Below are positions 31,890-40,201 of a stretch of 41,170 nucleotides of DNA, piece by piece; the stretch's first letter is position 1; the number at the start of each line of letters is the position of its first letter. The stretch comes from JASLPR01 sp964496475 (lineage in GTDB: Bacteria; Chloroflexota; UBA11872; VXNJ01): positions 1-41,170 of the forward strand of contig CAZBZS010000018.1 of assembly GCA_964496475.1 (NCBI GenBank), read 5' to 3'. The notes beneath the pieces are model-generated. The model did not search any database. It was given only the letters and a program-made list of their open reading frames with translations, and was not told the origin of the DNA. The translations under genes and the position numbers were made by a program.

Positions 31890-33946
31890 CGATCGCTCCG
31901 ATTGTTTGATGGAAGGTATTCGTAAAGCACCCGTGATTCGCCGGATGGGTTCGTCGTGGTAAGTACCGGGATGATCTTGCCGGATTCGACCAGTCGCTCC
32001 AAGGACGTTCGCTGCTCTTCGGTCATTCGGTTGGGATCGGAGTACAAGAATCGAATTCGCAATTCGTCCAGCTGCCGCTCCAGAACCGATTGCTGTGCCC
32101 AGCCGTAGATGGGTGAGTATTCCCCAGCCCGCGAGAGGTGATGATAGCCGTAAGGAATGAACTGGCCAGTGGCGGCCGAGACCTGAGCCGTGATCTGATC
32201 GGTGCGAGAATCGTAGAGGTCGTAGGCGGTGCGCGATCCCCACAGCACAAGCAGACGGTCGGCTACGTCGGTCTCATCGATCAGATAGTCGATTGCGGGC
32301 TGGTCGATACCGGTGCCGGCGGCCTCAGCCCGGGCGATCATGCCGGGCCAGGCGATGGCGCTGACGAGGAAGGCGACCAGGGATATGCCGCCTACGCTAC
32401 CGAGAACGACTGGTCTGAGGCGCTGGATACGGGTCGCTGCAGTGATCGCCGGGGACCCCCAAATTCCTAGGGCGATAAAGCCAATCGTGGCGCCGAAATG
32501 GGCGAAACGGTATATGTCCGCCGGCGACGATTCCAGATGTATCACGGTTCCGGCGAGCATGCCGGCCACGGCGGCCAGGGCGAAGGGCGCAGCCGGTTGG
32601 CGAGGTCTCGCGATGCAGTAGATGGCGATGCCGATGAGAAAAATGGAGATGAGGCCGCCGTCGATGAGGTACTCCCAGCTCAGAAAACTAACCTCATGCT
32701 GGTTGGAGTCGGCCCAGAAAAATAGGGGCCCGCCTGCGTTGTAACCCCAACTCGTGAAATTTCCGAAGCCGGACAAGTTCAGATAAGCGCCAAGCTGAAA
32801 GATGCCACGATCGCCGCGGACGACGGATGCGAGAACGCTGGCGGTCGTAAGGGTGAGCACCATAGAGACAGCGAGGGCGGCAAGGGGGGCGGTCGGTAGC
32901 CAGGATTTGGTACGACGGCCCCGCCAAACCATCAGCAGGCTGTGGGCGACGATCGCGGCGGCCACGGCGGCGAAGTAGTACTCGCTGGCGGCGGCGAGCA
33001 GTGTGAGCGACACCACCAGCGTGAGCAGTAGCCAGCGGCGATCGGCAGGGGCTGGCGCGCGACGTGCAAACTCGTGTACCAGCCAGAGTGATCCCAGGGC
33101 GGGGAAGAGTCCGAAGATGTTGGTCAGGTTGTGAGTCGGCATGGTGAAGGTAGGGCCCAGGAATACACCCGACCAGGTCACCGCGGCAGGATTTTGAGTG
33201 ACGAGAGCCAGCGTCTCGCCTATTCCCTCCCGGGCGGCGAAGGCGGGTAGGCCCAGCCAGTAAAGAGGTCCCCAAGCCCAGACCAAAAGGCCGGTGAAGA
33301 TGCCGACGCCAAGGCTACGGGTGAGACGCGCGACAATTCCAAGGGTACTGAGGAAGAGGCCAACGGAGAGTGTGCCCATGAAATGGGGCAGGACGCTTGG
33401 CACGTTGGCGTTGAAAAGTTGTTGGGCGGCGGCTGCGAGAGTGTGCGCAGAGAAGCGGTACGTCATCAGATAGTCTGGTTCGAAGGGGTTTACTACCGGA
33501 AAGTTGCCACGACCGATGGTGGCGACCAATCCGCTGTGGAGATAAAGCGTGGCTACATCGGCGCCACCGGCGGTGCCTTCAAACCAGAATGCCAAGGCGG
33601 AGATGTAGATCCAGATCGAGACGCCGACCAGGACGGCGATAGTTAGTGGTCCGGCGTGAGGGCCACAGTCGGGCTGGCCTTGTGCGGATGCGTTGCGGCG
33701 CCTCAGACGAACGGCGGTGGCGACGGCGAGCAGCACCACCGCCGTTATTAGACTGGCCCAACCGACTGGTAGAAGTCGGGGCAGCCAGAGTAGGGCGAAG
33801 GCTTGGAAAATCGTTGCGGTAAGGATGGCGAGGCCGAAGGCGATCACCGGGCTGCGTTCGCGAAAGAGCAGGGACACGAAAATGACGCTGGCCCGGATAG
33901 TGATCCCCACGACGGCAAAAAGCACCAACGGCCCCAGCAGGGTCAT
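31886..33946 (-). CDS. large polytopic membrane protein, GT-C/glycosyltransferase-like
   Basis: 686 residues with at least a dozen hydrophobic segments across residues 1-560 and a soluble C-terminal part of about 120 residues (IDYLIDETDVADRLLVLWGSR onwards). An acidic motif lies early in the first large loop (NPFEPDYLMTYRFSAH), and the overall plan resembles GT-C glycosyltransferases or the large DUF2298/YYY-type membrane proteins of Chloroflexota. No signature proves this. The ATG overlaps the stop of a small upstream frame (TAATG), and its own stop overlaps the RraA-like start (ATGA). Confidence 0.75.
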   Translation of the reverse strand: MTLLGPLVLFAVVGITIRASVIFVSLLFRERSPVIAFGLAILTATIFQAFALLWLPRLLPVGWASLITAVVLLAVATAVRLRRRNASAQGQPDCGPHAGPLTIAVLVGVSIWIYISALAFWFEGTAGGADVATLYLHSGLVATIGRGNFPVVNPFEPDYLMTYRFSAHTLAAAAQQLFNANVPSVLPHFMGTLSVGLFLSTLGIVARLTRSLGVGIFTGLLVWAWGPLYWLGLPAFAAREGIGETLALVTQNPAAVTWSGVFLGPTFTMPTHNLTNIFGLFPALGSLWLVHEFARRAPAPADRRWLLLTLVVSLTLLAAASEYYFAAVAAAIVAHSLLMVWRGRRTKSWLPTAPLAALAVSMVLTLTTASVLASVVRGDRGIFQLGAYLNLSGFGNFTSWGYNAGGPLFFWADSNQHEVSFLSWEYLIDGGLISIFLIGIAIYCIARPRQPAAPFALAAVAGMLAGTVIHLESSPADIYRFAHFGATIGFIALGIWGSPAITAATRIQRLRPVVLGSVGGISLVAFLVSAIAWPGMIARAEAAGTGIDQPAIDYLIDETDVADRLLVLWGSRTAYDLYDSRTDQITAQVSAATGQFIPYGYHHLSRAGEYSPIYGWAQQSVLERQLDELRIRFLYSDPNRMTEEQRTSLERLVESGKIIPVLTTTNPSGESRVLYEYLPSNNRSDR

Positions 33947-34221
33947 TATTTGGAGGCCGAGGCCAGCCCGCGAATCGCGGTGAACGCGGGGTGAGACGGT
34001 GTCGCGTCCACCGAGCCTGCGGGGGTATTGCGAGGCCGTATGTAAGGGGCGAGATAGTTAGGGATGCTCGGACCAGTGCTATAAATCTCGACCCCGTAGT
34101 CAGCCTTGTGAAACTCGAAAATGAGTAGGGAAATCATCGATTGCAGCTTAGGAACCAAATGAGTGCATATCGGCTTTCGCCACCGGCGGGCAGCGCCTGA
34201 CCAGCGTCGAAATCGAATCAC
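33946..34221 (-). CDS. hypothetical 91-residue protein upstream of the membrane protein
   Basis: A GTG-started frame whose TAA overlaps the next gene's ATG as TAATG, which suggests coupling. The basic N-terminus (RFRRWSGAARRWRK) and the C-terminal half, with YGVEIYSTGPSIPNYLAPYI, are not recognised. No SD precedes GTG 34221. It may be a real small protein, a remnant of a longer gene, or chance. Confidence 0.35.
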   Translation of the reverse strand: MIRFRRWSGAARRWRKPICTHLVPKLQSMISLLIFEFHKADYGVEIYSTGPSIPNYLAPYIRPRNTPAGSVDATPSHPAFTAIRGLASASK

Positions 34222-34344
34222 GCAGCCACTGACAGCGGCTTGGGCCGGACAAGCGCAGACGCATGACGGAGGATAGCGCGTCGGGAGACTCGGGATGGCA
34301 CGACTGAGGAATTACTGGCCCAGGCCAACAGCCAGGTGGTCCTT

Positions 34345-35298
34345 ATGGCAGCGCTGGCGGATCTCACCAGCGCGTTCGATGCGTCGGCGGCGTTCCTTAG
34401 GCAAATATTCGGACTCGATCAGCTCGCGGTGATCGTGGTTGGACCGCAGGCTGACTTGATGGGCATGCGGACTAGCGAAGCTAAACGAGGGACCGTAGAT
34501 CATTTCATGGTGAGCGGCGAGGAGAAATTGCTCTTGCATGCTTTCACGACTGGGGAGACGACTCTCAGAAATGAAGGCGAGGATCTCGCTGGTGTGGCCG
34601 AGATCCTCGCGCACGACGAGATTAAGAGTGGTGTGGTGATGCCGCTGATCTCCGCAACCGGCCTGGTGGGAGCGATGCTGGCGGGATCGACCACTGTGAA
34701 TCATGCGGCTCAGTACAGCGGCGGCGTACTGAAGAATGCGTCCGAAGAGGCGGCGACGGCGCTGGAGCGGGTGGTTTCGTTTGAAAAGAGCAGGATGCAG
34801 GCAATCACCGACCCGCTGACCGAGTTATACAAGCGGCGCTACTTTGTGGAGATTCTCTGGAATGAGGTGCGAAAGGCGAATCTACTGGGTTATCCGCTAG
34901 GGCTATTCATGATTGATATCAATCACCTCAAATTGGTCAATGACAATATGGTCGGTGACGAAGTCCTGACCGGTGTGGCCCGGACGATCGAGCGATCGGT
35001 GAGGGCGTCTGACGTTGTGGCCCGGTATGGCGGTGAGGAGTTCGCGGTGATTCTTGTAGGTTGCCTGCCAGATGCGCTGGTTGCACTTGCCGAAAAAATC
35101 AGGGAAGCCGTAGCGACGGCGGAAATGCCTCTTATGGGTGAGGATGGCCGTGGGATAACGATAAGTGTTGGGGCAATAGCTTACGAAGACATGACGATGG
35201 ACGCGGAAGCCTTTGTCAACTGCGCGAATCAGGCGTTGTTACTGGCGAGATCGTCGGGGAGGGATCGGCTCGACGACGACGACTCACTGGCCGTTTAG
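34345..35298 (+). CDS. diguanylate cyclase with N-terminal GAF-like domain
   Basis: 317 residues from ATG 34345, chosen because AGGTGG lies five bases upstream; GTG 34336 is the outermost canonical start, without an SD. Residues about 1-150 look like a GAF-type sensor. The GGDEF domain follows: ITDPLTELYKRRYF, FMIDINHLKLVND, then RYGGEEFAVIL. The signature is GGEEF, an active form. RASD lies five residues upstream, giving the RxxD I-site for product inhibition. No membrane segment, so cytoplasmic. It should make c-di-GMP, the expected ligand of the two riboswitches at 17.8-18.1 kb. Codons upstream of the GTG look mildly protein-like, but I found no start for them. Confidence 0.88.
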   Translation: MAALADLTSAFDASAAFLRQIFGLDQLAVIVVGPQADLMGMRTSEAKRGTVDHFMVSGEEKLLLHAFTTGETTLRNEGEDLAGVAEILAHDEIKSGVVMPLISATGLVGAMLAGSTTVNHAAQYSGGVLKNASEEAATALERVVSFEKSRMQAITDPLTELYKRRYFVEILWNEVRKANLLGYPLGLFMIDINHLKLVNDNMVGDEVLTGVARTIERSVRASDVVARYGGEEFAVILVGCLPDALVALAEKIREAVATAEMPLMGEDGRGITISVGAIAYEDMTMDAEAFVNCANQALLLARSSGRDRLDDDDSLAV

Positions 35299-35402
35299 CG
35301 AGGAACTGAGAGGCGTCCCGTGGACGAGCGGGAAGCGCCCGAGAAGCCAGTAGACTTTGGGCGGCGAATCGGCGGCAACGCCTCGGAAGGTCGCTCCACC
35401 AA

Positions 35403-36125
35403 ATGTTTGAGTTCTTTGCTGATCTGCGGGACACGTTAATGGCCTTTTTGGAGCTGCATCACTACAAGGCCGTAGCATTGCTAATTGGAATCGAAGAGGC
35501 CGGTGTGCCGCTGCCGTTACCGGGTGATCTGGTGATCGTGATCATGGGTGTGCAGGTGTCGATCGGTAAGGCGTCACCAATTCCGGTAGTAATCGTGACG
35601 GCCGCCTCGGCGACGGCGGGAGCCAGCGTCCTCTACTGGATCTCCAGGCACCTTGGAACCCGAATCGTGGAAAAGTACGGGCGCATCTTGCACCTAACTC
35701 CGGAGAGGCAGCAATGGGTTGAGCGCATGTTCGCGAGGCACGGCGCAGCGGTAATTATTGTCGGTCGCCTGATTCCGGGACTCCGGGTAGCGGTCGCCGT
35801 AGCGGCGGGAGTCGCCAAGGTGCAGTTCTCAAAATTCGTTACTTACACGGCGATATCGGCGACGATCTGGGGAACAATATATATGTTGATCGGGTGGGCG
35901 ATCGGGGATCGCTGGGAGGAGGACAGAGAGTCAATCGAGGCCCTGTTTAGCAATCCGCTGATCGTGCTGGCGATAGGGGTGGCGCTGGGGACGTTGGTGA
36001 CAGTATGGGTTTACCGAAGGAGGGCGTGGCGGTTCGGTCGGCGGAATTCAACTGCTGCTGGCTCGGCGAGTCCGAAGCAATCGGCGATTGAAGGCGCGGA
36101 AGAAAAAGGGCGCAATCAGGGTTGA
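35403..36125 (+). CDS. DedA/SNARE-associated family membrane protein
   Basis: 240 residues with the DedA plan: acidic GIEEAGVPLPLPGDLVIV near residue 30, several membrane helices, and GRLIPGLRVAVAVAAGVAKVQFSKF near residue 120 with the conserved arginine. Members act in lipid flipping (undecaprenyl phosphate or phosphatidylethanolamine) and membrane homeostasis. ATG 35403 follows GGAAGG at moderate distance. The C-terminus is polar, and its last bases overlap the end of the convergent LysM gene by ten bases. Confidence 0.9.
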   Translation: MFEFFADLRDTLMAFLELHHYKAVALLIGIEEAGVPLPLPGDLVIVIMGVQVSIGKASPIPVVIVTAASATAGASVLYWISRHLGTRIVEKYGRILHLTPERQQWVERMFARHGAAVIIVGRLIPGLRVAVAVAAGVAKVQFSKFVTYTAISATIWGTIYMLIGWAIGDRWEEDRESIEALFSNPLIVLAIGVALGTLVTVWVYRRRAWRFGRRNSTAAGSASPKQSAIEGAEEKGRNQG

Positions 36126-36712
36126 GGCACCACTTGCTCGGGAATGGTCAGGCGGAGCCCCACGAAGAGCTTGTTCTGGTCTTCGATATTGTTTGCCTCC
36201 ATCAATGCCTCGATGGAGACGCCGAACTCTTGGGATAGGACGAAAAGAGTGTCTCCCTCTTGAACGATGTAGGTCTGCAAGTCAACCTGACCCGTTTGGC
36301 GATCGGGTAAGTCCTCTCCCGGGACCGGGAGTAGCAATCGCTGGCCCACCAGAATTTTATTTGGATCGGATATATCGTTCTTGGCGGCGATATCGTCGGG
36401 ATCGACTCCATAAATAGCGCCGATTGTGGTGAGAGTCTCGCCTGCCTCCACAGCGTGAAAATCGGGGATCGGTGTGTTAGTCGGCGTTGGGGCGGTGGTT
36501 GGCGATGGGGAAGAGAGGATTTCGCCGTCGACATCCGACGGCAGGGTGATGCGGGTCGCCAACTGGTCGGCGGCATCCGCGAATTCCGTCGGTTGAGCAG
36601 CCGCCTCCCCGCCCTGGGACGGATCTGCCTGGTTGAACATGACCCACAACGCGACCGCCAGGATAGTTATTCCGGCGAGCCCGAAGACCACTTCCCTTGT
36701 GTTGGATCCCAC
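36116..36712 (-). CDS. membrane-anchored double-LysM protein
   Basis: 198 residues from GTG 36712, which has AAGGAG eight bases upstream; the frame extends to TTG 36751 without support. One helix near the N-terminus (VVFGLAGITILAVALWVMF), a Thr-Pro linker (SPSPTTAPTPTNTP), then two LysM domains: FHAVEAGETLTTIGAIYGVDPDDIA and YIVQEGDTLFVLSQEFGVSIEAL, each ending in a VGQRLLLP / VGLRLTIP element. It is anchored with LysM domains outside, likely binding peptidoglycan or other N-acetyl-glycans. No catalytic domain. Confidence 0.9.
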   Translation of the reverse strand: MGSNTREVVFGLAGITILAVALWVMFNQADPSQGGEAAAQPTEFADAADQLATRITLPSDVDGEILSSPSPTTAPTPTNTPIPDFHAVEAGETLTTIGAIYGVDPDDIAAKNDISDPNKILVGQRLLLPVPGEDLPDRQTGQVDLQTYIVQEGDTLFVLSQEFGVSIEALMEANNIEDQNKLFVGLRLTIPEQVVPQP

Positions 36713-36896
36713 CGTGTGCACTCCTTGAAGTGGTGATCCTGGCCCGGGCAAGCCTCTGCCCGTTCACCAGGATTATATGAAACTGGGGGTGGATCGCTCG
36801 TGGGGGAGTGGGGCGGGGCTGCGTCGGCGGGTGACGGTGCTAGTATCTGGCCGCCTTTTTGCAGGCGTGGACATTAACTTTCCCGAGGTAAAAGTA

Positions 36897-37643
36897 TTGC
36901 GAAGCCTAGTCCTAGCGGGGGGATACGGCACGCGACTGGGAGCGTTGGCGCTCAATCGTTCGAAAGTCCTGCTGCCGGTGGCGGGACGGCCGGTGGTGGA
37001 TTACCTGCTGGATCGCGTGTGCGAACTCCCGGACATGCAAGAGATCGTGGTCGTCACCAATCAACGTTTCCACGGTGATTTTGTCGATTGGGCATCGGCG
37101 AGCTCGCGAACTGTGCCGATTCGCGTTTTGAACGATGGGACCAGCAGCGCCGAGGACCGATTAGGGGCCGTTGGCGATGTCCTGTACGGCATTGAGAAGG
37201 CCGGGATTGATGACGATCTCCTGGTGGTCGCAGGAGATAATCTTTGCGATTTTGATCTGCGAAAAATGGTGACTGTGCTTCAGGGCAAAGGTTCGGCGGT
37301 GGCGGTTTACGACGTGGGCGACGCGCAAGCAGCCACGAAGTTCAACAATCTGAAAATGGACGACGATGGGCGAATCCGGTCATTTGAGGAGAAGCCGGCC
37401 AATCCGACGAGCAGTCTGGTGGCGGTGGCGATCTATTTCTTTCGGAAAGTGGACCTGGAATTGTTTGCCCGATTCCGGGACAAGGGACACAATCTGGACG
37501 TGATTGGGGGGTTCGTCCAGTGGGCGCATAAGGAAACACCCATGTATGCCTGTGTTTATGACGGGCACTGGTGGGATATCGGTGACCCGAAAATCTACGC
37601 AGAGGTGAACGCACATTTCAGCGACTCCGTCGGATCGGACTGA
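36897..37643 (+). CDS. sugar-phosphate nucleotidyltransferase
   Basis: 248 residues from TTG 36897, chosen because GAGG lies eight bases upstream and the product then starts with LRSLVLAGGYGTRLG, the normal N-terminal signature. Upstream codons to 36777 are poor. Then NRSKVLLPVAGRPVVDYLL, DDLLVVAGDNLCDFDL (metal-binding acidic pair), FEEKPANPTSS, and GHWWDIGDPKIYAEVN near the end. It activates a sugar 1-phosphate to an NDP-sugar; nucleotide and sugar are unknown. A galactokinase-like pseudogene follows 10 bases later, suggesting a former sugar kinase plus nucleotidyltransferase salvage pair. Confidence 0.9.
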   Translation: MRSLVLAGGYGTRLGALALNRSKVLLPVAGRPVVDYLLDRVCELPDMQEIVVVTNQRFHGDFVDWASASSRTVPIRVLNDGTSSAEDRLGAVGDVLYGIEKAGIDDDLLVVAGDNLCDFDLRKMVTVLQGKGSAVAVYDVGDAQAATKFNNLKMDDDGRIRSFEEKPANPTSSLVAVAIYFFRKVDLELFARFRDKGHNLDVIGGFVQWAHKETPMYACVYDGHWWDIGDPKIYAEVNAHFSDSVGSD

Positions 37644-37653
37644 AGGTCGGCGC

Positions 37654-38332
37654 ATGGCCGAAAGCAGAAGTCCCGGCCGGGCTGCGGATTTGGCAGCGCA
37701 TCACATGGCAAATGTCCCACTGGTACACCGGGTTCGGGCGCCGGGTCGGCTGAGCGTGATGAGCGAGCGCACCGACTACGCAGAGGGTTGCGTCTTGCCG
37801 GTTGTGATTGACCTAGAAATTCGGGGTCTCTTCTCGGCGCGACGGGACAGCAAGGCAAACATGGTGTTGCTGGCGTTTGGGGAGCAGGATTTGTACTGGC
37901 TCGGAGAGGAAGGCAAACCTAATCCGGGAAGCTAGACCAACTGTGTGCGGGGATCACCGTGACGCTTGGGGAAGAGGGATTCGATCTTCAAAAGGACATT
38001 TGCGTCACGCCTGGTTCGACGCTGCCGGTGGCTGACGGGCTGTCGAGTTGGCGGCGTTCGAGGGTGCCGTGGCGTTGGTGGTGCTGGGGGTCAATGAAAT
38101 ACGAGCCATACCGGAGCAGCTGGCCCCGATTTGCCGCCTGGCGGAAAGTGAGTACGTTGGCGTGGGGTGTGGCGTGACGGATCAGTTGAGTGTTTTCGCG
38201 GGCCGCGAGAGGCACGCCATGATGCTGGGCTGTCGGTCGTTGCAAGTGAGCTTTGTTTCAATTCCAGAACGACTAGCGATTGTTGTCTGCGACACGGGCG
38301 CCGATGGCGCTGCTTCAGGAGACGTGAATTGA
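37654..38332 (+). pseudogene. galactokinase-like GHMP kinase pseudogene
   Basis: Three pieces in three frames align in order with galactokinase. First, from ATG 37654: VRAPGRLSVMSERTDYAEGCVLPVVID (family APGRVNLIGEHTDYN.G.VLP), ending at 37935. Second, up to about 38043: GFDLQKDICVTPGSTLPVADGLSS, the start of the ATP-binding PxxxGLSSSAA motif. Third, from 38048: AAFEGAVALVVLGV, AESEYVGVGCGVTDQLSVFAG (family NEFVGVPCGIMDQ) and LAIVVCDTGA, ending at 38332. The roughly 200 C-terminal residues of a galactokinase are absent. Two frameshifts and truncation make a function very unlikely. Confidence 0.85.
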
Positions 38333-38363
38333 GCACTCGCGCTACGAATTTGGAGTGCCGGGC

Positions 38364-38906
38364 ATGATGGCTCTACTTGCGGTGGCATTCTGCGCAGGGC
38401 TGAATCCCTTTGCCGCCATCGGGATACTGGGCGTGGCGGTCGGTGCGGGGCTGGCTCCCGGTGCGCCGCCGGAGCTGGCGTTTGCGACGCAATGGCCGTT
38501 TTTGATTCCGGTTCTCCTGCTTCTCGGGATTGACACCGTGCTGGACAAGCTACCGGCCACGGCCGGAGTGTGGGAAAAATTGACGCTGGGGATGCGCATT
38601 GCCGCCGGAGGCCTGGCCGGTGGCATGCTCGGAGAGGGCGTGGTGGGGATGATCGTGGCGATTATTCTCGGCGCACTTGTGGCGTTGTTCGCGACCGCCC
38701 TGCGGAGGCTGATCGTGCATAGACTGGGTAGCCGGTTTTACGGGCTGGAGCGGTTCGCCGTCAGCGGGAGCAGCGACGCCATTGCCGTGCTGACAACAGT
38801 AGCCGCTGTATTGACGGCAATGGTAGGCCTGGCTCTGGCGATTGTGGTGACGGTTGCCAGCTTATACATGCTCGTGAAATTACCGGCTCAACCCACCTCC
38901 GGCTGA
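38364..38906 (+). CDS. DUF4126-like membrane protein
   Basis: 180 residues from ATG 38364 (GGAG eight bases upstream; the frame also offers GTG 38355). Hydrophobic with about five helices. FCAGLNPFAAIGILG near the N-terminus and DTVLDKLPATAGVWEKL after the second helix fit the DUF4126 pattern, in which small membrane proteins carry a GLNPY/GLNPF segment. Function unknown. Its end overlaps the convergent PCMT-like gene by 19 bases. Confidence 0.75.
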   Translation: MMALLAVAFCAGLNPFAAIGILGVAVGAGLAPGAPPELAFATQWPFLIPVLLLLGIDTVLDKLPATAGVWEKLTLGMRIAAGGLAGGMLGEGVVGMIVAIILGALVALFATALRRLIVHRLGSRFYGLERFAVSGSSDAIAVLTTVAAVLTAMVGLALAIVVTVASLYMLVKLPAQPTSG

Positions 38907-40084
38907 TCGATTCCCGCTGGTACCCCGGCGGGGCCCACCAATATGTTGTAGTAGGGTTTGCGTATCACGCGCCATCCCGGCGACGGCGCGGGGGTCTGAC
39001 CAGACGGATAGGCCAATATCTGACGGTCTCCTAGGAGAGGTTTTCCTCGGCGGTCCCACTCGGCTAGAAGGCGAAGGACTCTGGTGTAGGCGTCATCGCC
39101 GCCGAAGCTTTGAATGCGGATGCTGGAGCCATCAGCGATTCCCCGAAGGAGGCAGACGCTGCCAGAATCGCGGTCGTAAATGCCGAGTTGCCGGTTTCCA
39201 TTGGCGATTCGATCCGTCATGGTGAATGTGGCGTCGTGGCCCAGCGCTACATAGCCGATAGCAGAATACGATGCATTCACATCCGGGTTGGTGCAGGGGG
39301 TCGCCTCAAACGCAGAACGCAGCGCCTCAGCGGGGAATTCACCTGGCGAGTCCCATGTGAAATCGACCTGCTCGAGCCCCGGCACGCGGAATGAGGTTTC
39401 AACTGGACTGGAGGGGTCGCGCATCGCCATGAAGGAGCAGCTTGAATCTGACTCGGCCTGCAATCGATCGGAGTACTTTCGGAAGGCCGGGGTGAAATAG
39501 CGAATCCCCTTGAGACGCAAAGGGAGCAGGATTAGGCTGCCTTCGCGGAGGCTGCGCACCCAGCCTGGTGCGATGAAGGGTGCCTCGACGCTCAGTCCGA
39601 TGCGGTCGAACTGCGTATCAGACTGGTAGGCCAGACCATCGGCGCAGACGACGGTCACTCCGCGGTAACCTGCTACTGCAAGAGATTGGCGGGCGCGATC
39701 GACCATGTCCGGGTCGATTTCCACCGCAGTGACCAGGGTTGGGTCGCCAGTCAGCTCGGCGAGCAGAGCCGCGTTATAGCCGGTGCCGGCACCGATTTCG
39801 AGCACCCGCATGCCCGGCTCCACCTTCAGGTCTTCCAACATGCGTCCCACCGCTGAAGGTTGCGACAGGGTGCTCAGCACCTGACCGTCCCGCTCCTTCG
39901 TGAGCACTACTCGATCGTCGTAAGCGGCGCGGATCGAAACCTCGGGCACAAAAACATGTCGGGGCACTCGCGCCATGGCGGCGGCCAGCCGACTGGAAGT
40001 GATTGTGCCGCGAAGAATGAGCCGTCCCGTGAGGCGCTCACGTAGCCTCATGGCGACGAAACTTCTGGGTGAAGGCAATCGCAT
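38888..40084 (-). CDS. protein-L-isoaspartate O-methyltransferase-like enzyme with C-terminal extension
   Basis: 398 residues. ATG 40084 has GGGAGG about nine bases upstream. Residues about 35-215 match PCMT: RVPRHVFVPEVSIRAAYDD, TLSQPSAVGRMLEDL (active-site S-x-P), and SAM motif VLEIGAGTGYNAALLAEL. PCMTs repair isoaspartyl residues in aged proteins. About 180 extra C-terminal residues contain repeated aromatic and acidic segments (SYSAIGYVALG, QSFGGDDAYTRVLRLLAEW) that I do not recognise; such extensions occur in some actinobacterial PCMT-like enzymes acting on peptides, so a modifying rather than repair role is possible. Confidence 0.85.
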   Translation of the reverse strand: MRLPSPRSFVAMRLRERLTGRLILRGTITSSRLAAAMARVPRHVFVPEVSIRAAYDDRVVLTKERDGQVLSTLSQPSAVGRMLEDLKVEPGMRVLEIGAGTGYNAALLAELTGDPTLVTAVEIDPDMVDRARQSLAVAGYRGVTVVCADGLAYQSDTQFDRIGLSVEAPFIAPGWVRSLREGSLILLPLRLKGIRYFTPAFRKYSDRLQAESDSSCSFMAMRDPSSPVETSFRVPGLEQVDFTWDSPGEFPAEALRSAFEATPCTNPDVNASYSAIGYVALGHDATFTMTDRIANGNRQLGIYDRDSGSVCLLRGIADGSSIRIQSFGGDDAYTRVLRLLAEWDRRGKPLLGDRQILAYPSGQTPAPSPGWRVIRKPYYNILVGPAGVPAGIDQPEVG

Positions 40085-40201
40085 ATTGCCTGACCTCCCC
40101 GGGAGTTGTCTCTAGTGCCGCAGTCGATTCTCGCAGCAGTTGCGCGGATGGTCCCGTAAAATCGCGTAATCGTCGTGAGGCATTCGTAGCAATGGATGTG
40201 A

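Noticed and set aside
34264..34338. Upstream extension and frameshift at the diguanylate cyclase start
   Set aside because: ATG 34345 has AGGTGG at proper spacing, so no recoding is needed.
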